From: Aureimonas sp. ME7
GTDB taxonomy: Bacteria > Pseudomonadota > Alphaproteobacteria > Rhizobiales > Rhizobiaceae
Reading direction: 5' to 3'
Assembly (NCBI RefSeq): GCF_903970965.1
Contig: NZ_CAJCKW010000001.1
Coordinates: 372,001-436,000 of the forward strand
DNA: 64,000 bases
A program made the position numbers and the translations under genes. Shown here piece after piece: positions 43,874 to 53,444 of this stretch. Within the stretch, counting starts at the first letter, position 1, and each line of letters opens with the position of its first letter. The notes beneath the pieces are model-generated. The model did not search any database. It was given only the letters and a program-made list of their open reading frames with translations, and was not told the origin of the DNA.

Positions 43874-45357
43874 GGGCGCGGCTCCCCGCCGGTATTGGCC
43901 TGGGACCCAGGGGCTTGTGACCCGTCGGCACTGGCTGCGCCCACCACCAAGATCTCGGTGCGCCGGTTGGCCTCGCGGCCCGCGTCCGTGGCGTTGTCGG
44001 CGACCGGTTCGGTGTCGGCGCGCCCCTCGGCGGTCACGGCGCCCGGGCCGGCATATTCGGACAGGATGGCGCCCACCGCCTTGGCGCGCGCTTCCGACAG
44101 ATGCCAGTTGGAGGGGTACTGCACGGTGTTGATCGGCGTGTTGTCGGTGTGGCCGATGACGACGGCGCGGAAGTTTTCGGCGGCCACCGCCGTGCCGATG
44201 CGAACCAGAAGATCGCGCAGGCCCGGCTCGACATCGGCGCTGCCGACCGCGAAGAGGCCGGCATTGCGGATGCGCACGAGAACGGAATCACCGTCGCGCG
44301 TCAGCGTGACGAGACCCTGTTGCACCTCGGGCTGGAGGAACTCGGCAAAGCCCGCAAGTGCATCGGGGCGCGGCGGGGGCACGTCCGTCGGCGGCGGGAC
44401 GATCGGGGGGCTGACGTCGGCCTGCGCGACATCAGTCGTCGGCGGGGCGGGAGCGTTGACGATCGACGGCACGGCGTCGGGCACGGCGCCGGCATAGGCC
44501 TGGAGCGTCGCGTCGGAATTGCGGTTCAGCGCCAGAAGAAACAGGACGTAGCCGAGCGCGAAGAACAGGACGAGCGCGCCGAGCAGCGCCCAAAGGGCGG
44601 CGGCGTTGCGCAAGGGCTCGTGGCGTGCCGTCTCGCCGCGCCAATGGGGCGAAAGCTCGCGCTCGAAGTCGCCGAACTGGCCGCGCAGCGTGCGATACAA
44701 CCCGTCGCGGATGCCGTTCAGCTCCAGGGCCCCGCGCGGGGACACGCGCGTCCTGCCCTCGAAGCCGAGCGACAGGCAGAGGTAGATCAGCAGGAGGACG
44801 TCCTTGTTGGCGCCCGGATTGCGATGGAAGTGGTCGAGAAGGTCGAACACCCGGTCGCCGCCCGTCACGTCCATGTGGAAGGTGGACACGAGGCCGGAGC
44901 GCGCCCAGCCGCTCTGGACGCCCCAGGGCCGGGCGAGGACGATGTCGTCGATCAGCGCGCAGGCGACGTAGTGCGCCGCGCGCGCGCGCTCGGGCGCGAT
45001 GCGGGCACCGGCGAGATTGCGCTCGTATTCGCGCACGGTGGCGAGGCTAAGCTGGCGAAGCGCTTCCGGGTCGGGCTGGCTCTTCGTTTCGCGCACCGCG
45101 TTGGCGAGCGCCAGAACCGGGGCGGCGGCGCCCACCAGCGGGGGCAGTTCGTCGCCGAAGCGGAAATGCTCCACGACGCGGCGAAAGTCCGGCGCGGCCC
45201 CGCCCGCGTGCGCACCCTCGCGCGGGGCGGCCGGGCGCACGTCGTCGAAGACGTCGGCGAGGCCCGCCGCCAGCGCGGCGCGGCGCTGGCCCTCGGCGGT
45301 CGGCTCGATGATCGTGGGCTCGTCGGCGGCGGACCCTTCGGGCGACATGCGGCTCAT
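43870..45357 (-). CDS. tssL: T6SS membrane-complex protein TssL (DotU) with OmpA-like C-terminus
   Basis: The product has 495 residues. The cytoplasmic DotU domain (about 55-250) contains ACALIDDIVLARPWGVQSGW. A single helix (about 255-280) is followed by a Pro-rich periplasmic linker and an OmpA-type peptidoglycan-binding domain with VVIGHTDNTPI and NRRTEILV. This 'evolved' TssL anchors the membrane complex to the cell wall and probably compensates for a missing separate TagL. The gene overlaps both tssK and tssM by 4 nt. Confidence 0.95.
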   Translation of the reverse strand: MSRMSPEGSAADEPTIIEPTAEGQRRAALAAGLADVFDDVRPAAPREGAHAGGAAPDFRRVVEHFRFGDELPPLVGAAAPVLALANAVRETKSQPDPEALRQLSLATVREYERNLAGARIAPERARAAHYVACALIDDIVLARPWGVQSGWARSGLVSTFHMDVTGGDRVFDLLDHFHRNPGANKDVLLLIYLCLSLGFEGRTRVSPRGALELNGIRDGLYRTLRGQFGDFERELSPHWRGETARHEPLRNAAALWALLGALVLFFALGYVLFLLALNRNSDATLQAYAGAVPDAVPSIVNAPAPPTTDVAQADVSPPIVPPPTDVPPPRPDALAGFAEFLQPEVQQGLVTLTRDGDSVLVRIRNAGLFAVGSADVEPGLRDLLVRIGTAVAAENFRAVVIGHTDNTPINTVQYPSNWHLSEARAKAVGAILSEYAGPGAVTAEGRADTEPVADNATDAGREANRRTEILVVGAASADGSQAPGSQANTGGEPRP

Positions 45358-46694
45358 TCCTTGAGGGCCCAGAGTTCAAGCTCGAGGCCTGGGAACTCGC
45401 CGGCAAGATGGAGGGCGATGGCGCCCGAGGTTTCCAGCTGCTTCCACATCGGCGCGGACGTATCGAGCTCGAAATAGACGGTGCCGGTGCGGTAGGGGAG
45501 CTGGCGCGGCAGGACGGGCAGCGGGCGCACCGGAATGCCCGGCAGCGCGACGTTGACGAGCTCGGCGATGCGCTCCACCGGCCCGACCTTGATCTGGTTG
45601 GGCAGCGTCCGGCGCAGCGTCTCGGCCGCCATGTCGGCGCGCACGGCCAGGACGAAGCCGGTGTTCTGGAGAAGCGTCCGGTCGTTGATGGTGCCGACGC
45701 GCACGCCGTAGCGCCGCTCGTCCAGCGGGATCGCGATCGCCGCCTGTTCGAGCACGGCCGAGAGCGAGGCGCGCAGATCGTCGAACACGGCGCCGAAGCT
45801 CGCCTGGAGATCCTGGTGGCGATAGGGCGGGAAGTCGGTGGCGCGCTTGGTCGGGGCGGTAAAGGTGGAAAGTTCGCCCGCCAGCGCCAGGCAGGCGCGA
45901 TAGAAGTCTTCCGGGTGGATCTGCGCGGCGTTGGATGCCAGGTGCGCCAGGACGGGTTCGGCGCGATTCAGCGTCTGGAGAAGCAGGAAGTCGCCGACCT
46001 CCGCCGTGCCGCGCACCGTCGGGTCGCCGATGCGCTGCGCGATCGCCTCGGCGCGGTGCCGCACGATGCCCAGAAGCTCGGTCAGAAGCGACAGGATGCG
46101 CCCGCCCGCATGGCAGTTGAGCGCCGAGGGGATGAAGGCCTCGTCGAGCACCACGGATTGGTCGGTGCGCACCTCGACGATGCGGGCGAGCGCGATCAGT
46201 TCGTAGCCGCCGAGCTCCTCGCCTTCCACGAGGTGGCGCAGCCGCAGCCGGCCGACCTCGATCGGGGCCGACAGGTCGCTTCCCGCGTTGGCGTCGGGCG
46301 CCTCGAAGGCGCTGGCCACGAGCCGCACGGCGGCGGACGGTGCGCCGTCTTCGGGCGCGACGTCGGCGCGGCCGGGCCGGCGCATCGGCAGGGCGAGGTA
46401 GACGAGGGCGTTCTTGACGTCGGGAGACAGGGGAGCGGGCGGCGGCAGGTCGGCGTCGCCCGGCGCGTCGAAGGCGGTGCCGTCCGGCAGGATGCCGCTC
46501 GCCGCCGATAGCGCGAAGCGGCCGATGGCGAGCGCCTCGCGGTCGATCTCGAGGGCCGACAGGCCCCAGGGAAAGGGCGTCAGCTCGCGCGTCGCCGCCT
46601 GCACGAGCCGCTCGGTCCAGCGGTCGGCCTGCTGGAAATGCTGGACGCGAAGGAACATGCCCTCGCTCCAGGCGACGCGGTTGCCGTGCTTCAT
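45354..46694 (-). CDS. tssK: T6SS baseplate protein TssK
   Basis: The product has 446 residues. The N-terminus MKHGNRVAWSEGMFLRVQHFQQ is the canonical TssK start. The body is a shell/baseplate adaptor fold, and the C-terminal domain (RTGTVYFELDTSAPMWKQL) is the one that contacts TssL/TssM. TssK links the TssEFG baseplate to the membrane complex. The ATG at 46694 overlaps the FHA gene by 4 nt; a much longer open frame upstream is a shadow. Confidence 0.95.
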   Translation of the reverse strand: MKHGNRVAWSEGMFLRVQHFQQADRWTERLVQAATRELTPFPWGLSALEIDREALAIGRFALSAASGILPDGTAFDAPGDADLPPPAPLSPDVKNALVYLALPMRRPGRADVAPEDGAPSAAVRLVASAFEAPDANAGSDLSAPIEVGRLRLRHLVEGEELGGYELIALARIVEVRTDQSVVLDEAFIPSALNCHAGGRILSLLTELLGIVRHRAEAIAQRIGDPTVRGTAEVGDFLLLQTLNRAEPVLAHLASNAAQIHPEDFYRACLALAGELSTFTAPTKRATDFPPYRHQDLQASFGAVFDDLRASLSAVLEQAAIAIPLDERRYGVRVGTINDRTLLQNTGFVLAVRADMAAETLRRTLPNQIKVGPVERIAELVNVALPGIPVRPLPVLPRQLPYRTGTVYFELDTSAPMWKQLETSGAIALHLAGEFPGLELELWALKE

Positions 46695-47950
46695 TCCATC
46701 TCCCCGTGTCGCGGACGATCCGCGCTGAGTTCCACGAATTCCGCGGTGGCCGGATCGGCCGGCTCGCGGTCCGGCGCGCCGAGGCGCCGGGCGAAGCGCT
46801 CGCGCGGGCTCGACGCTTCGGCGCCCTTGTAGAGTCTGCGATATTGCTCCAGGAGGGCGCGCTCGGCGCGGCCGGGAAGGGCGAGGCGCGAGGCGAGCGA
46901 ACTGCCGCCCGCGCCCGGCTCGGCCACCCGAGCCTGGAGCGCGAGGCGATCGGGATCGAGCGCGTCGGTTTCGGTCACGAGCGCGCGCACGGCATCCAGC
47001 AGCGCACGTTCCAGCTCGGGCAGCTCGTCCAGGCGCCCGGCCCCCGGCTGCGCGACGTCGAACTCGTCGAGGAACTCGCACAGGAGCCGCGTGATCTGCG
47101 CCAAAGCGGCGCCTTGCGCCCGAAACGTCTCGCCAGCACCGGCGAGAGCGCGGATCGGGTCCGCCCCGTCTCCGAGTCCGGCCGGAAGGGCACCCTTGCC
47201 GGCCGCCCCGAAGAACGCGTCGAACGCCTCGGCCGCCGACGGCCCGTCGGGTGACGGGATCGGAGCGGCGCGCTCCGCTTCCTGTCCGGGCGGGCGGGGA
47301 ATGCGCATGCGCGTCGAGGTGGCGACGCGGTGCTCGGCACGCGTGGCGGTTGCGGCCTCGGTGTCCCAGTCCTCGGGAAGGCGCGCGCCGCCGGTGATCT
47401 CCATGTCGATCGGCTCGCTCCAGCCGATCGCGGGGCGGCTGGCGCGAGGCGCCAGGCTTTCGGACGGACCTTGCGTGCCGGCAAGACCGGCCAGCCAGTC
47501 CTCCTCGCCGCCGCGCCCCGGCAGGACGCCGCTCGCGGTCGTGCCGCCCGGCGACACGTCCGACAGGATCGCGGTGATCGAGGGCGCGTCGTCCGACAGG
47601 GCGTAGCGCGCATCCGGGTCCTGCCAGTCGGGCTCGGCCTCGCCGGTGATCTCGACGGCGAAGCGCTGGCCGCAGAAGGCGATGAGCGAGCCGGCGCGAA
47701 GCCGCGCGGTCTGTCCCTGCGCCAGATCCTGCCGGTCGACGCTCATGCCGTTGGTGCTCTCGTCCGTCACCGTGAAGCCGGTGGCATCGCGCCGGAGGCG
47801 GCAGTGGATCTTGGACACGGTGCGGGCGGGGTCCGGCAGCACCCAGCCGCAGGACGGGTCGCGCCCGAGCGTCAGCTCGCCGCGCTCCAGGAGGCGCCAG
47901 CCCTTGTCGGTGTCCGGCATCGGCGTCTGCGCGACGAGGCGAAGGCGCAT
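46691..47950 (-). CDS. tagH: T6SS FHA-domain protein (TagH/Fha)
   Basis: The product has 419 residues. The N-terminal FHA domain (about 22-100) keeps the phosphothreonine-binding pattern GRDPSCGWVLPDP...SKIHC and STNGM. A disordered, acidic Pro/Gly-rich linker and a conserved C-terminal helical domain (about 250-400; ITRLLCEFLDEFDVAQPG) follow. In other systems a PpkA-type kinase phosphorylates this protein, or it reads phosphorylated TssL, to license assembly. That matches the kinase and TagF-PppA in this operon. A good GGGGAAGG site precedes the ATG. Confidence 0.9.
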   Translation of the reverse strand: MRLRLVAQTPMPDTDKGWRLLERGELTLGRDPSCGWVLPDPARTVSKIHCRLRRDATGFTVTDESTNGMSVDRQDLAQGQTARLRAGSLIAFCGQRFAVEITGEAEPDWQDPDARYALSDDAPSITAILSDVSPGGTTASGVLPGRGGEEDWLAGLAGTQGPSESLAPRASRPAIGWSEPIDMEITGGARLPEDWDTEAATATRAEHRVATSTRMRIPRPPGQEAERAAPIPSPDGPSAAEAFDAFFGAAGKGALPAGLGDGADPIRALAGAGETFRAQGAALAQITRLLCEFLDEFDVAQPGAGRLDELPELERALLDAVRALVTETDALDPDRLALQARVAEPGAGGSSLASRLALPGRAERALLEQYRRLYKGAEASSPRERFARRLGAPDREPADPATAEFVELSADRPRHGEME

Positions 47951-47968
47951 GGCGTTTCCTTCCCCCTT

Positions 47969-48958
47969 CTAAAGCGTTGCCGCGACGATCGCGTCGCGGC
48001 TGTCGGCGGCTGCCGGCGCCACCCGCGCCCAGGAGTTCCAGCCGAGGCGCGCCGGCGTCGCGCTTTCGCCGAGACGACAGAAGGGCACGTCCTCGCGCTG
48101 CAAGACGACCTGAACGTCGAAGCGAAGGCTCGGCCCCGCGTAAAGGCGCACGAGGCGCATCGCCTCCTCCATGCGGGCGCCGCCCGGCTCGAACGACAGG
48201 TAGTCGGCATAGCCGACCGGCCCGACCACCACGCGAAAGCCGCCGGCATGGTCGCGGATCGCCTGGCCGGCCGCCGCGTCCACCCCGAGGCGGGCGCCGC
48301 TGATGGCGCCGAGTGCGCTTTGTTCGGCTGGCGGAATGGGTACCCAGCGCGGGGAGAACTGCTCCACCTCGACGGGCAGGCGCAGATGCTCGCCCAGCAT
48401 GGCGGCAAGGCTCGCGGCGTTGCGGGTGCGCGCGGCGAACAGCCCGGCATAGCGCAGCACCGTCTCGTCGCCGAGCGCGTTGGCGGTGCGTAGCGTCTGC
48501 GAGCGAAGCCCGACCAGGGCGAGAAGCGCGCCGACGATCGTGTTGGCAGCGGAAAGCTTTCGCCAGCGCAGAAGCCGAGGAAGGCGGTATTTTTCCTGCG
48601 CCTCGACCATGAGGCGGGCGATGGGGTCGGAGAAGATGTCGACGAAGGCGCGAAAAGCGCGCGAGCGCCGCCGCTCCTCTTCCAGGACGGTTTCAGTATA
48701 GGCGGGCGGCAGGACGCCGAGCGCGCCGAGAAGACCCGGCAGCGTGGAGCGGACCACCACCGTCCCGGCCTTTTGCTCGACGCGCGCGATCGCGGCGGGC
48801 GCGAGCCGCGTCGAAACCTCGGAGCCGATCTCCAGCCGCGCCCCCGCCCGCTCCGCCACGCGGATCGCGGTGGTCGGCTCGAAGCTCTGCGGGTCGGCCA
48901 GAAGCGCCTCGACCAGCGGATCGAAGGGTTCGGGCAGGGGTTTTTCCAGCGCGCTCAC
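47969..48958 (-). CDS. tssG: T6SS baseplate protein TssG
   Basis: The product has 329 residues. It contains the TssG pattern RAFRAFVDIFSDPIARLM, GLFAARTRNAASLAAML and the region SARRLGW-like near the end (SATPARLGWNSWARV). With TssF and TssE it forms the baseplate wedge. The start is GTG 48958, overlapping the tssF stop as GTGA; there is no ATG that fits. An 18-nt gap leads to tagH. Confidence 0.92.
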   Translation of the reverse strand: MSALEKPLPEPFDPLVEALLADPQSFEPTTAIRVAERAGARLEIGSEVSTRLAPAAIARVEQKAGTVVVRSTLPGLLGALGVLPPAYTETVLEEERRRSRAFRAFVDIFSDPIARLMVEAQEKYRLPRLLRWRKLSAANTIVGALLALVGLRSQTLRTANALGDETVLRYAGLFAARTRNAASLAAMLGEHLRLPVEVEQFSPRWVPIPPAEQSALGAISGARLGVDAAAGQAIRDHAGGFRVVVGPVGYADYLSFEPGGARMEEAMRLVRLYAGPSLRFDVQVVLQREDVPFCRLGESATPARLGWNSWARVAPAAADSRDAIVAATL

Positions 48959-50718
48959 AGGAGCGGCCTTTCGGAAAGGCGTGCGGGAAAGGCGGCGACC
49001 GGCTCGCTCTGCCCGCGCATGACAGCGGTCATCCGCGTGAACGAGTTGATCGTGGCATAAAGGCCGAGAAAACGGTCGATCACGCTGGCGAAAAGATAGG
49101 CCGCGCCCCGGTCGATCAGGCCGGGCTCGAAGGTGAGCGTGACCTCGGTGCCCGGCACCATGCCCCCGCCGCCGATGCGCGACATGGCGGGGCGCGAGGA
49201 CACCCCGCAGATCGCGTCGATCAGAAGGTTCGCCTCGCGCCGCTCGGGCCGCACGTAAAGGCGGAGCATCTCCTTCATCGCGGTGCCATCGCCGTCGGCG
49301 AGCGACAGGTGGTTGAGATTGAGATGGGACAAGAGGCGCCAGCGCCGGTCCTCGTTTCCGTCGAAGCGCAGAGCCGGCGTCGGGGCTCCGAGCGCCTCGA
49401 CGCGCCCGACGCTGGCCGAAGGGTCCGCCAGGTCGAGATGCGGGTGGCCGCCGCCGAAGGGCAGGCGCTTGGGAAGGTCGCGGTTGAGGCAGAGCGTATC
49501 GATGCCCGCAACCAACTCGTCCCCCGTCTCGCCGCCGCCCGCAAAGGCGATCGCGACGTCCGATGTGCCGTCCAGCGGGTCGAACTGGCGTCGCACCTGC
49601 CACGCCGGAACGTCGGCGCTTCCCCCCTCGAAGAAGCGGGGTGCGACAGTGCGGTTGCCGGCGCGGTCGGTGAGGGTGACGCTTTCGACGCCGTAGACCT
49701 CGCGCGTCAGATGGCGGCGCGCGTCGGGCACGAGCGCGTATTCGCTGCGCCGCCCGTCCACCACGATCGGCTCCGCCCTTTGCCGGAAGAGATTCACGGC
49801 GGGCGCCGCATTGAGGGCGAAGGTCTCGGCCGAGACCGCGCGCTCCAGCACCGGCTCGCTGCGGTCGAGATAGATGAAGATCTCCAGCGTCTCGCCGGTC
49901 CAGCGCCGGAGGCCGGAGAGTTCCAGAAACAGGAACTTCTGCGGCAGGGCGAAGAATTCCGACAGGAGCCGGTAGCCGGCAAAGCTCGAAGCGGGATAGG
50001 GCAGCATGCCCTCGTCGGGCTCGAAGCCGCCGGCCCGGATGGAGGATGCGGGCAGGAACACGGGATCGCGGTCGCCGGCGTGGCGGGCGAGCGCGACGCC
50101 GAGCGCATGGTTGGCCAGAAGCTCGTGCAGCGCCGTGGCTTCGCGGAACGGCGCGTCGAGATAGAAGCGGAGACGGTCGATCCCCAAGGCTGCGATGGAC
50201 GGCACGGGTGCAAGGGGGCTGAGCCGGAGCGAAAGGCAGGCCGCGGCGCTCCATTGCGGGGCCAGCGGCGCCTCGATCGGCTGGCCGCCGAGCGCGGCAC
50301 GCTCCACCCGAAGCGGCGCGAGGTCGACGCCTTGGCTGAGGCGGAAGCGGCAGCGCTCGTCCTCGATCGGCTCGGCGACGATCTCGGTGTGGCGCGCGAT
50401 GTGCTGGACCGTCTCCAACCCCGCGACGGGCGATAGGCGCACCATCATCATCGAGGGAACGGGCGCCAGATAGTGCGGGTAGAGGGTTTCCAGCATGGAG
50501 CCGGTGAGCTCTGGAAACTCGTCGTCGAGCTTCTGGCGCACGCGCGCGCTCGCAAAGGCGAAGCTCTGAACCATGCGCTCGACATGGGGATCGTCGATCT
50601 GCTCGCCCGAGATGCGCAGCCGCCCGGCGATCTTGGGATGGGCGCTGGCGAAGCGCGCCGCGCGCCGGCGCAGGTTCCCGAGCTCGTCCGCATAGCGCTG
50701 GAGAAAGCCCTCAGCCAC
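48955..50718 (-). CDS. tssF: T6SS baseplate protein TssF
   Basis: The product has 587 residues. The N-terminus MAEGFLQRYADELGNLRRRAARFASAHPKIAGRL is canonical, DPHVERMVQSFAFASARVRQKLDD follows, and the length matches VasA/ImpG proteins. It is a wedge subunit that nucleates sheath assembly. The start is GTG 50718, overlapping tssE by 8 nt. The C-terminal part (GTEVTLTFEPGLIDRGAAYLF) is also typical. Confidence 0.95.
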   Translation of the reverse strand: MAEGFLQRYADELGNLRRRAARFASAHPKIAGRLRISGEQIDDPHVERMVQSFAFASARVRQKLDDEFPELTGSMLETLYPHYLAPVPSMMMVRLSPVAGLETVQHIARHTEIVAEPIEDERCRFRLSQGVDLAPLRVERAALGGQPIEAPLAPQWSAAACLSLRLSPLAPVPSIAALGIDRLRFYLDAPFREATALHELLANHALGVALARHAGDRDPVFLPASSIRAGGFEPDEGMLPYPASSFAGYRLLSEFFALPQKFLFLELSGLRRWTGETLEIFIYLDRSEPVLERAVSAETFALNAAPAVNLFRQRAEPIVVDGRRSEYALVPDARRHLTREVYGVESVTLTDRAGNRTVAPRFFEGGSADVPAWQVRRQFDPLDGTSDVAIAFAGGGETGDELVAGIDTLCLNRDLPKRLPFGGGHPHLDLADPSASVGRVEALGAPTPALRFDGNEDRRWRLLSHLNLNHLSLADGDGTAMKEMLRLYVRPERREANLLIDAICGVSSRPAMSRIGGGGMVPGTEVTLTFEPGLIDRGAAYLFASVIDRFLGLYATINSFTRMTAVMRGQSEPVAAFPARLSERPLL

Positions 50719-51220
50719 GGCTCGCCTCCACCCGGAAGCGTTGCGTGGACGGGTCCACCGCCGTTTCGAAGGCGATCGGCGGCATGCCTTCCTGCGCCCG
50801 GTACACCGCCTCGATGCGCAGGCGAAGCGAGCGCTCGGACGGGTGGCGCGGGGGCAGGGTGGACACGGAAAGGTCGGACAGGCGCGGCTCGAACAGGCGG
50901 ATGCGCCGCTCCATCGCGGCCGCGAACTCGGCGCGCTGATGGTCGGTGACGAGCCCGGTGACGAAGAAGCCGTCGGTGCCGAAGGCGACGAGCGAATCCT
51001 TGAGATCGTCGAGTTCGGCAGGCGGCGAGGCGGGCGGGCGGCGCGTGTTGAGAAGCCGCTCGAGGTCGCGCCGGAGGCTTTCGCGCAGATCGCTCATCTG
51101 CTGGCCGATGGTCTGCGGCGCGTCGTGGCCCTGATCGGGGTCCGCGTCGCACAGGCGATCGAGAAGCGAGCGAGCGAGAACCGGGGCGGTCGGGCGATAG
51201 CGATCGAGCGGATCAGCCAT
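50711..51220 (-). CDS. tssE: T6SS baseplate protein TssE (gp25-like)
   Basis: The product has 169 residues. It has the gp25-like core with DLRESLRRDLERLLNTRRPP, the short FGTDGFF element, and the C-terminal sheath-contacting half (ERRIRLFEPRLSDLSVST and LRLRIEAVYR). TssE starts sheath polymerisation. Its start overlaps tagJ and its end overlaps tssF by 8 nt each. Confidence 0.92.
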   Translation of the reverse strand: MADPLDRYRPTAPVLARSLLDRLCDADPDQGHDAPQTIGQQMSDLRESLRRDLERLLNTRRPPASPPAELDDLKDSLVAFGTDGFFVTGLVTDHQRAEFAAAMERRIRLFEPRLSDLSVSTLPPRHPSERSLRLRIEAVYRAQEGMPPIAFETAVDPSTQRFRVEASRG

Positions 51221-52022
51221 GCGCGATCTCGCGGAAGACGATGCGCTCGATCTCGCCGAGTGCCACGAGCGCGTCGCCGGCCAGAACGCAGCGCTGGCCG
51301 CGTCCGGTGACGATGCCGCCCGGCTGGTCCTCCCAGTCGGTGGAACGTCCGAGACGCTCCGCGTCGCTCGACGCCTTCGCCTCGTAGATCAGGGGCAGGA
51401 GGACGTCCGAGCCCGAACCGTCGCGAAGCTCCAGCCGGGCGCGCCGCCAGGCGAGGTCGCGCGGGCGGGATGCGGGCTGGAGTTCGATCGAGGCGATGCG
51501 GCTCGTGTCGGTCCAGAGATAGGCGCCGCCGTCGGTCACCGCTTCCACGGCATGCGCGAAGCGGTCGTCGGCGTCGCGAACGTCCTCCTCTTCGCTGAGC
51601 CCGACGAGAGCGGGACGGAGGCCGCGCGCGTCCTCGAGTTCGCGAAGGGCCGAGGCCGCAGCATCGGCCTCCCCAATGCGCAACGCCAGTCCCAACCGGA
51701 GAGCGGCCTCGTCGCAAGGGGACGGCCCGCCGGGAAAGCTTGGCACGGCGCCCGCTTCGAACCACTGTCGGCGTGCCTCCATGCCGCGCAGGAGACCGCG
51801 CAGGCGGGCGATCCCGACCGCCTCGGCGGGCTGGAGGCGGGCGGCGATCTCCGCTTGCGCGTCGGCGCGCGCGTAGTCGCCCTGCAGGATCAGAAGGTCG
51901 ATCAGAAGGAGGCGTAGGCTGAGATCCTGCGGGCGGGCGCGCAAGGCCCCGACAGCCTCACCGGCCGCCTCCGCGAGGCGGTCGTCGGCCAGAAGGGCGG
52001 CGATGGTGGGGCTCGTCGTCAT
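51213..52022 (-). CDS. tagJ: T6SS accessory protein TagJ (ImpE)
   Basis: The product has 269 residues. A TPR-like N-terminal half (about 1-95; LIDLLILQGDYARADAQAEIAARL) and the ImpE C-terminal domain (SRPRDLAWRRARLELRDG and VFLPLIYE-like LLPLIYEAK) identify it. TagJ binds the sheath protein TssB and may guide ClpV to contracted sheaths; it occurs in a subset of T6SS clusters. ATG 52022 lies 11 nt after tssC2. Confidence 0.9.
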   Translation of the reverse strand: MTTSPTIAALLADDRLAEAAGEAVGALRARPQDLSLRLLLIDLLILQGDYARADAQAEIAARLQPAEAVGIARLRGLLRGMEARRQWFEAGAVPSFPGGPSPCDEAALRLGLALRIGEADAAASALRELEDARGLRPALVGLSEEEDVRDADDRFAHAVEAVTDGGAYLWTDTSRIASIELQPASRPRDLAWRRARLELRDGSGSDVLLPLIYEAKASSDAERLGRSTDWEDQPGGIVTGRGQRCVLAGDALVALGEIERIVFREIAHG

Positions 52023-52033
52023 GTCCTGGCCCT

Positions 52034-53428
52034 TCAAGCGCCGGCGACCGCGAGCGACCGGTTGCCCGAAAGGGCGGAGGTCTCGGCCAGGAGGTGGAAG
52101 CTGGTGGCGATGTCGTCGAGCTGGAAGTGCGGCTGGAGGCGCACCGCGCAAGAAAACGAGCCGGCGCGCCCGGCCTGCTCGGACACCGAAACGCTGGCGA
52201 GGCGCAGCGGGAAGCGGGTGCGAAGCGCCATGTCCGCGTCGTCGTTGCCGAGCGTGTAGCGCGCCAGCCATTCGTCCAGCCGCCGCTGGATGCTGTGCGC
52301 ATCCGCCAGTTGGCCGACCTCCTCACGCAGGATGACCTTGAGATAGTGGGCGAAGCGCGAGGCGCACAGGACGTATTGCAGCATGGCGGACAGGCGGGCG
52401 TTCTGGGTCGCGCCGGCCTGCGAATAGGTGGCGGGCTGGTGCAGCGACTGGTTGGAATTGAAGACGCAGGTGTCCGACAGGTAGCTCGTGGACAGGGGTA
52501 TCAGCCCGAGCTCGGCCATTTCCTGGTCCTGGAGGCTGGTCAGGCGCACCTCGACGGGGGGCTGGGCCGACAGGCCGGCGCTTTCGGACCCGTCGTCGAA
52601 CGGGTCGAGGCCGGGCACGAGGCCGCCGCCGTCCTCGTCCTGCGGGGCGCCGCGCAGGTCGGCGAACCAGCCCGAGGCGCGAAACCTGGCGATCGCCACC
52701 GCGCCGAAGGCGAAGGCCCCGTTGCCCCAGAGAAGATGCCGCCCGTCGGCATGGACGCGCTCGCGGAAGCGGAAGCCGTCGATGCGCTGGCGCGTATCGG
52801 CGCGATAGGGACGGCGCAGGAGGATGCGTGGGGCGACGAGGCCGAGAAAGCGGGTGTCCTCGCGCTGGCGCAACCGGCTCCAGCGAAGGAGGTTGGGATC
52901 CGTGGACAGGCGCGACAGGTCGGGCAGGCGGGCAAGGTCTGCGAAGGAGTCGAGCTGGAGAAGGCGCGGCGAAGCGCCGGCCACCAGCGGGCAGAAGGCC
53001 GCCGCCGCCACGCCGGCCGCCGCCGCCAGCGCCCCGACCGGGTCGCGCCCGCCCTCGACGGCCACGTGCGCCACCTCGTAGTCCGCAACGAGAAGGCCGA
53101 AGGGCTCGCCCCCCGGCATGCCGAATTCCTGCGAATACACAAGCTCGAACAGGCGGCTCTGGTCGAACTCGGTGGCGCGCTCCATGGAGCGGCCGAACTC
53201 GGGCCACGAGGCGGACAGGAGCTTGACCTTGATCTCCGGCGCGCCGCCGGCCGTGCGCAGGAGAAGCGCGACGCCGCGCCAGCGCGCCTCCATCGCCTGG
53301 AAAGCGGGATGATGGAGGATCGCGTCGACCTGGGTCGATATGGCCGCGTCGAGGCGTGCCACGAACCGTTCGGCCCGCGCCACCGCTTCCTCCCCCCGCC
53401 GCGCCTTTTCGCCCCGATCCTCCATCAC
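52034..53428 (-). CDS. Second, shorter TssC-family sheath paralogue (TssC2)
   Basis: The product has 464 residues. It aligns with TssC over its whole length: FQAMEARWRGVALLL, EFDQSRLFELVYSQEFGMPGGEPFG, ASRFAHYLKVILREEVG and the C-terminal sheath fold. It lacks most of the N-terminal stretch that in TssC precedes the LEGAWRGL block, and its surface region near 270-300 is acidic and different. Agrobacterium also has two TssC genes in tandem, of which the longer one is the main sheath subunit. The role of the short form (baseplate-proximal ring, regulator or inactive copy) is open. The start is GTG 53428 or ATG 53425. Confidence 0.85.
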   Translation of the reverse strand: MMEDRGEKARRGEEAVARAERFVARLDAAISTQVDAILHHPAFQAMEARWRGVALLLRTAGGAPEIKVKLLSASWPEFGRSMERATEFDQSRLFELVYSQEFGMPGGEPFGLLVADYEVAHVAVEGGRDPVGALAAAAGVAAAAFCPLVAGASPRLLQLDSFADLARLPDLSRLSTDPNLLRWSRLRQREDTRFLGLVAPRILLRRPYRADTRQRIDGFRFRERVHADGRHLLWGNGAFAFGAVAIARFRASGWFADLRGAPQDEDGGGLVPGLDPFDDGSESAGLSAQPPVEVRLTSLQDQEMAELGLIPLSTSYLSDTCVFNSNQSLHQPATYSQAGATQNARLSAMLQYVLCASRFAHYLKVILREEVGQLADAHSIQRRLDEWLARYTLGNDDADMALRTRFPLRLASVSVSEQAGRAGSFSCAVRLQPHFQLDDIATSFHLLAETSALSGNRSLAVAGA

Positions 53429-53444
53429 GCTGTCGATGATCCGG

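Noticed and set aside
42008-44497. 829-codon open frame antisense to tssM/tssL
   Set aside because: Overlaps two certain genes and has no family features.
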